From positions 1 to 9,278 of the forward strand of contig JASHTI010000079.1 in NCBI GenBank assembly GCA_030040625.1: DNA of 9,278 nucleotides, read 5' to 3'. Positions within the stretch are counted from its first letter, which is position 1, and each line of letters opens with the position of its first letter. The notes under the pieces were generated by a model. The model saw only the letters and a list, made by a program, of their open reading frames with translations, was not told the origin of the DNA and did not search any database. A program made the translations under genes and the position numbers. The DNA comes from Thermoplasmata archaeon (GTDB taxonomy: Archaea > Thermoplasmatota > Thermoplasmata > Lutacidiplasmatales > UBA184). This document shows positions 5,804 through 9,278 of this stretch, one piece after another.

Positions 5804-6950
5804 GAAGGACGGCCTCCCGCAGCGCGGCGAGCCCGGCGCTCCAGTCCTCCTCCGTGATCAGCAGCGGCGGGAGCATGCGGACCACCGACGCACCGGCCGA
5901 GATCGCGAGGTAGCCGCTCCCCTGCAGGGCCGCGAGTACGGGGGCGGCCCGGTCGCGCAACTCGAGGCCCCAGATCAGGCCGACCCCGCGCAGCTCGCGG
6001 ACCTTCTCCGTCGGCAGCTCCTCGAGCGCGGCGGGCACCCCGGCGCCGAGCCGCTCCGCGCGCTCGGCGAGGCGACCCTGGACCAGGGTCTCGAGCGCCG
6101 CCAGGCCGGCGGCGCAGGCGAGCGGATTCCCGCCGAACGTCGAGTGGTGGCTGCCGCGGAACCGCGCTTCGACCTCGGGGCTCGTCACCGTGGCGCCGAT
6201 CGGCACCCCGCCGGCCAGCGACTTGGCGAGGGTCAGGAGGTCCGGCACGACCCCGCTCCGCTCGAAGGCGAAGTTCCGGCCGGTCCGGCCGAGGCCGCAC
6301 TGCACCTCATCGAACGCGAGGAGCGCGCCGCTCCGGTCGCACGCCTGGCGCGCGGCCCGCAGGTACTCCGGGCGCGCCACGTGGACGCCACCCTCCCCCT
6401 GCACCGGCTCGAGCAGCACGAGCGCGGTGCGCTCGTCGACGGCCGCCTCGAGCGCCGCCGCATCGTTGTAGGGGACGTGGTGGAACTCTGGAACGAGAGG
6501 CTCGAACGGCTCCCGGAGCTCGCGCCGCCAGGTGGCGCTGAGCGCTCCGAAGGTCCGGCCGTGAAAGCCCCGCAGCGCCGCGAGGACCTTGGGCCGGCCG
6601 GTGGCGGATCGGGCGATCTTGATCGCCGCCTCGACCGCCTCGGTCCCGGAGTTCGACAGGAACACCTGCGACAGTCGCGACGGCAGGAGACCGGTGAGCC
6701 GCTCGAGGAACGCGGTCCGGACCGGGCTCGCGTAGCCGCTGCCCAGGTAGATCAGGGACGCCGCCTGCTCCTGGATGGCGCGGACGACCGCCGGCGGGCA
6801 GGCCCCGAGGCTCCCGACCCCGTGGGTCGCCCCCAGATCGACGTACCGGCGCCCGAATGTGTCGAACAGCGCCGCCCCTTCCCCGCGGGTGAGCGTGAGC
6901 CGGCTCCGGTCACGCTCCCCGAACTCGTGCGAGGCGTGGGCGGCGGTCAA
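5796..6950 (-). CDS. lysJ: [LysW]-aminoadipate semialdehyde / glutamate semialdehyde transaminase
   Basis: 384 residues from a TTG start; a class III PLP aminotransferase of the ArgD/LysJ type. It transfers the amino group from glutamate to the semialdehyde held on LysW. Seen are NSGTEAVEAAIK (100-111; phosphate-binding loop), GFHGRTFGALSATW (128-141), LLEPVQGEGGV (179-189), FDEVQCGLGRTG (213-224; Asp214 pairs with the PLP ring nitrogen), LAKSLAGG (241-248; Schiff-base Lys243) and STFGGNPLACAAG (270-282). The frame stays open far upstream because of GC bias, so the start must be chosen: TTG at 6950-6948 overlaps the lysZ stop as TTGA and puts the family's N-terminus in place, with no ATG or GTG option in the first conserved stretch. 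It overlaps lysZ by 4 nt and lysK by 8 nt. Confidence 0.9.
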   Translation of the reverse strand: MTAAHASHEFGERDRSRLTLTRGEGAALFDTFGRRYVDLGATHGVGSLGACPPAVVRAIQEQAASLIYLGSGYASPVRTAFLERLTGLLPSRLSQVFLSNSGTEAVEAAIKIARSATGRPKVLAALRGFHGRTFGALSATWRRELREPFEPLVPEFHHVPYNDAAALEAAVDERTALVLLEPVQGEGGVHVARPEYLRAARQACDRSGALLAFDEVQCGLGRTGRNFAFERSGVVPDLLTLAKSLAGGVPIGATVTSPEVEARFRGSHHSTFGGNPLACAAGLAALETLVQGRLAERAERLGAGVPAALEELPTEKVRELRGVGLIWGLELRDRAAPVLAALQGSGYLAISAGASVVRMLPPLLITEEDWSAGLAALREAVLRA

Positions 6951-7741
6951 CCGAACACCGTCCCGTGGCCGGCGAGCGCCCCGGCGACCGGCCGATCCAC
7001 GCCGGAGGAGGCGATGACGACACGGCCGACGCCGGCGTCCAGCGCGGCCCGGGCCGCGGCGACCTTCTTCTTCATCCGACCGCCGGCGAGCGCGAGGGCG
7101 GCGTCGAGCTCGCTTCGGGGGACGGCCCGGACCAGGCTCTCCGGGGCCGAGGGGTCGCGGAGGAGGCCCGGCACGTTCGTGAGAAGGACCAGCGCCTCCG
7201 CCCGGAGCGCTCCGGCGACCGCCGCCGCCGCGGCGTCCGCGTCGACGTTGACGACCTGCCCGTCGGCGGTGATCGCCGGCGGGCCGACGACGGGCGCGCA
7301 TCCGAGCGCCAGGAGGGCGCGCAGCAGCTCCGTGTCGACCCGCTCGATCGCGCCGGAGAGGTCGTCGGTGAGGTGCACGACCTTGCCGTCCCGGACGGCC
7401 CGGGCCCCCGTCTTCCGTCGGGCCAGCAGCAGCCGACCATCGACGCCCGAGAGCCCGACCGCCCGGGCGCCCCGGGCCCCCAGGCCGGCGACGAGCTCCG
7501 TCTGGACCTTCCCCGCGAGGGCGAGGACCACCGTCTCCAGCTGGGCCGGGTCGCAGCGGCGCGAGACGACCCCGCTCGGGCTCGTGTAGTACTCGGCCGG
7601 GCGGCCGAGCGCCGCCCCGAGGCGGTCGATCTCCTCCGAGCCCCCGTGGACCAGCACGTAGTCGCCCCGGCCCGCCAGGTCGGCGAGGACCGGACCGGCG
7701 GCGTTGCCGGCCGCCCCGCCGATCTTCACGACGATCGTCAC
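6947..7741 (-). CDS. lysZ: [LysW]-aminoadipate / [LysW]-glutamate kinase
   Basis: 264 residues of the amino acid kinase fold (ArgB/LysZ branch). It phosphorylates the side-chain carboxylate of the amino acid carried on LysW, using ATP. Motifs in order: VVKIGGAAG (4-12; Lys6), VHGGSEEIDRLG (31-42), NVDADAAAAAVAGAL (165-179), LTNVPGLLRDP (187-197) and GGRMKKKVAAA (220-230; the conserved Lys near the C-terminus that contacts ATP). The start is GTG at 7741-7739, preceded by AGGGG with a 5-nt spacer and 8 nt after the lysY stop; the frame is open further upstream, but that part is a shadow of lysY. It overlaps lysJ by 4 nt. Lysine or arginine specificity cannot be decided by eye. Confidence 0.9.
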   Translation of the reverse strand: MTIVVKIGGAAGNAAGPVLADLAGRGDYVLVHGGSEEIDRLGAALGRPAEYYTSPSGVVSRRCDPAQLETVVLALAGKVQTELVAGLGARGARAVGLSGVDGRLLLARRKTGARAVRDGKVVHLTDDLSGAIERVDTELLRALLALGCAPVVGPPAITADGQVVNVDADAAAAAVAGALRAEALVLLTNVPGLLRDPSAPESLVRAVPRSELDAALALAGGRMKKKVAAARAALDAGVGRVVIASSGVDRPVAGALAGHGTVFG

Positions 7742-7749
7742 CGGTTCCC

Positions 7750-8775
7750 CTAGATCGGGTGGAGGCCGAGGAAGCCGAGGCCGGTCGTCTCCGGCCGGCC
7801 GAAGCGGACATTGAGGCACTGAACGGCGGCGCCGGCGGCGCCCTTGCCGAGGTTGTCGAGCGCCCCGAGCAGCACGGTCCGGCCGTGCTCCGGGTCGGCC
7901 GCGAAGCCGACGTCGCAGAAGTTCGTGCCGCTGAGGATCTTCGGCTCGGGCTCCCGGTGGAGCCCGTCCGCCTCGTGCACGACACGCACGAACGGCTCCC
8001 CGCCGTACGCCGCGCGGTACAGCTTCCAGAGCTCGCGTTCCTCCAGGGGCGGAACCCCGAAGACATGGACGGTCGCGAGGACCCCGCGGACCGCCTCCAC
8101 CGCGTGGCACGTGAACGCGGCCGCCACGCCGGTCTCCTGGGCGACCTCCGCGGCGTGCCGGTGTCCGGCGGGCGCGTAGGCCCGCATCACTCCGGCGCGC
8201 TCCGCATGCTGGCCGGCCGGGCCGGCGTCGTGCCCGCCCGCCGACGAGCCGCTCTTCGCATCGACCACCGCGCGGAGTCCCTCGGTCGGGTGCGCCGCGG
8301 TGAACGGGCGGAGCGCCAGGATCGTCGCGGTGGCGATGCACCCCGGCACGGCGATCAACCGAGCGTCCCGCAGCTCCTCGCGGTGGACCTCGGGGAGGCC
8401 GTAGACGGCCTCGGCGAGGAGCTCCGGGTGGGGATGCGCGGTCCGGTAGTACTTCGGGTAGGCGGAGGGATCGCGGAGCCGGTGGTCGGCCGACAGGTCG
8501 AAGACGACGCCGCCGGTGGCGAGGATCTCCGGCATCACGCCCATCGTCTCGCCGTGAGGCGTCGCCAGGAACGTCGCATCGGCCGGACGGAGCTCGGCGC
8601 GGCGACTGAACGTCAGATCGGTCGCCCTGCGGAGGTTCGGGTGAGCCCGCGCGAGGGAGCGGCCGGCCATCCCCTCGCTGGTCACCTGGGTGAGCGTGAC
8701 GTCCGGGTGCCCGAGGAGGAGGCGGACCAGCTCGCCGCCGACGTAGCCCGAGCCGCCGACGACCGCGACGTTCAC
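7750..8775 (-). CDS. lysY: [LysW]-aminoadipyl / [LysW]-glutamyl phosphate reductase
   Basis: 341 residues, homologous to ArgC. It reduces the acyl phosphate made by LysZ to the semialdehyde using NADPH. The Rossmann motif GGSGYVGGE is at 7-15, the segment ATPHGETMGVMPE at 71-83, and the catalytic cysteine is Cys146 in VPGCIATATILAL (143-155). The catalytic-base His lies in AGHRHAAEV (203-211, probably His207), and the conserved C-terminal stretch DNLGKGAAGAAVQCLN is at 307-322. The start is GTG at 8775-8773, overlapping the lysX stop as GTGA, a clear sign of translational coupling. The annotation as LysY rather than ArgC rests on the adjacent lysX and on similarity in pattern to the carrier-protein branch. 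Confidence 0.92.
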   Translation of the reverse strand: MNVAVVGGSGYVGGELVRLLLGHPDVTLTQVTSEGMAGRSLARAHPNLRRATDLTFSRRAELRPADATFLATPHGETMGVMPEILATGGVVFDLSADHRLRDPSAYPKYYRTAHPHPELLAEAVYGLPEVHREELRDARLIAVPGCIATATILALRPFTAAHPTEGLRAVVDAKSGSSAGGHDAGPAGQHAERAGVMRAYAPAGHRHAAEVAQETGVAAAFTCHAVEAVRGVLATVHVFGVPPLEERELWKLYRAAYGGEPFVRVVHEADGLHREPEPKILSGTNFCDVGFAADPEHGRTVLLGALDNLGKGAAGAAVQCLNVRFGRPETTGLGFLGLHPI

Positions 8776-9278
8776 CGGCGGCCGACCTCGACGGCGTAGT
8801 CGATGATCCGGCCGGCGATGTCCGCGCCCGTGGTCCCGCTGAGCGCCTTGAACTCCGGGGTGGGATTCACCTCGTGGACGACGAGGCCCTGCGGCGACTC
8901 CATCAGGTCGACGGCGAGGACGCCCCCGCCGACGGCCGCCGCGGCCCGGAGCGCGAGCTCCGTCAGCTCGGGCGTCAGCGGCGCCGGCTCGACGCTCGCG
9001 CCCCGGGCGGCGTTCGTCCGCCAGGCGGCCGAGCGGCGGAACATCGCTCCGACGACGGCGTCGCCGACGACGAAGACCCGCAGGTCGCGGTCCGGCTTCG
9101 GGACGTACTCCTGGACGTAGAAGACCGAGTGGATCGGCGCCCCGAGGGCGCTCTTGTGCTCGACGATCTGCTCGGCGGCGTCGGCGTCATCGACCTTCGC
9201 CATCAGCCGTCCCCAGGAGCCGACGGCCGGTTTCAACACCGCCGGGTAGCCGATCTCCGCGACGGCCTTCAGCGCTGC
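8772..9278 (-). CDS. lysX: LysW-amino acid ligase (ATP-grasp), C-terminal part
   Basis: The last 168 residues of an ATP-grasp ligase; the N-terminal part lies beyond the right edge. LysX joins the alpha-amino group of alpha-aminoadipate (or glutamate) to the C-terminal glutamate of the carrier LysW, which protects the amino group and hands the intermediate to the other enzymes. Within the visible part, KPAVGSWGRL (16-25) is the LysX-type nucleotide-binding segment and EYVPKPDRDLRVFVVG follows. WRTNAARGASVEP is the conserved Arg-rich loop, and AVDLMESPQGLVVHEVNPTP holds the Asp, Glu and Asn that bind magnesium. The stretch EFKALSGTTGADIAG near the C-terminus lies in the region that separates lysine-type from arginine-type enzymes; I cannot read the specificity with confidence. 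The end overlaps lysY by 4 nt. LysW itself is probably upstream, outside the window. Confidence 0.9.
   Translation of the reverse strand, partial: AALKAVAEIGYPAVLKPAVGSWGRLMAKVDDADAAEQIVEHKSALGAPIHSVFYVQEYVPKPDRDLRVFVVGDAVVGAMFRRSAAWRTNAARGASVEPAPLTPELTELALRAAAAVGGGVLAVDLMESPQGLVVHEVNPTPEFKALSGTTGADIAGRIIDYAVEVGRR

Noticed and set aside
4853..5857. Long plus-strand open frames across the lys operon (also 6144-7589 and 7759-8799).
   Set aside because: They are mirror frames of lysK, lysJ, lysZ and lysY with biased composition and no family signatures.
5796..8066. Minus-strand open frame of 756 codons that would make LysJ a fusion protein.
   Set aside because: The part upstream of 6950 is Arg/Gly-rich and out of frame with the clearly real lysZ and lysY; LysJ homology begins right at the lysZ stop.
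6947..8341. Minus-strand open frame of 464 codons that would extend LysZ at its N-terminus.
   Set aside because: The extension is out of frame with lysY, which has its complete catalytic motifs there; the kinase begins at GTG 7741 with a ribosome binding site.
4736..8775. Bacterial arginine route (argE, argD, argB, argC) as annotation for the operon.
   Set aside because: The adjacent LysX ATP-grasp ligase marks the LysW carrier route; no N-acetyltransferase (argA/argJ) is present in the window.
1..9278. Mobile elements, CRISPR arrays, phage or defence genes.
   Set aside because: No transposase, integrase, regularly spaced repeats or terminal inverted repeats were seen; composition is even across the window.

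Overview
The window looks like chromosomal DNA from a very GC-rich archaeon. The archaeal assignment rests on three things: a LysW-type amino-group-carrier operon (lysX-lysY-lysZ-lysJ-lysK), an archaeal-style XRE helix-turn-helix regulator, and TATA-like boxes 25 to 40 nt upstream of several starts. An uncultured high-GC Thermoplasmatota lineage is a reasonable guess, but this is inference. No mobile element, CRISPR array, rRNA or tRNA is visible.

Left part (1-1873, all minus strand). The N-terminal half of a LolD/MacB-type ABC ATPase runs off the left edge. Upstream of it lies a two-gene unit: a MoaD/ThiS-type ubiquitin-like protein ending in Gly-Gly, followed 10 nt later by a BNR/Asp-box beta-propeller protein without a signal peptide. 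A 291-bp divergent intergenic region (1874-2164) holds a perfect 10-bp hairpin, repeated GGAGCCGGGG elements, and a GTGAATC-N12-GATTCAC dyad upstream of a TATA-like box.

Middle part (2165-4767, plus strand). A ZIP-family membrane protein contains no histidine or cysteine; both signature motifs read QNxTEG. It is followed by a protein joining an N-terminal HTH to a C-terminal ferritin-like four-helix domain, then by a pirin with an intact metal site. Between the pirin TATA-like box and its start codon are two tandem copies of a TTACC-N3-GGTAA-type operator. A metal or redox theme (ZIP, ferritin-like regulator, pirin) is plausible but inferred.

Right part (4736-9278, minus strand). The operon reads lysX (5' end missing), lysY, lysZ, lysJ, lysK, with overlaps of 4, 4 and 8 nt and one gap of 8 nt, and with GTG or TTG starts throughout. 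LysX attaches the substrate amino group to the C-terminal Glu of LysW. LysZ phosphorylates the carried side-chain carboxylate, LysY reduces it, LysJ transaminates it, and LysK releases lysine or ornithine. The carrier LysW is not in the window. The 3' ends of lysK and the pirin gene overlap by 32 bp, tail to tail.
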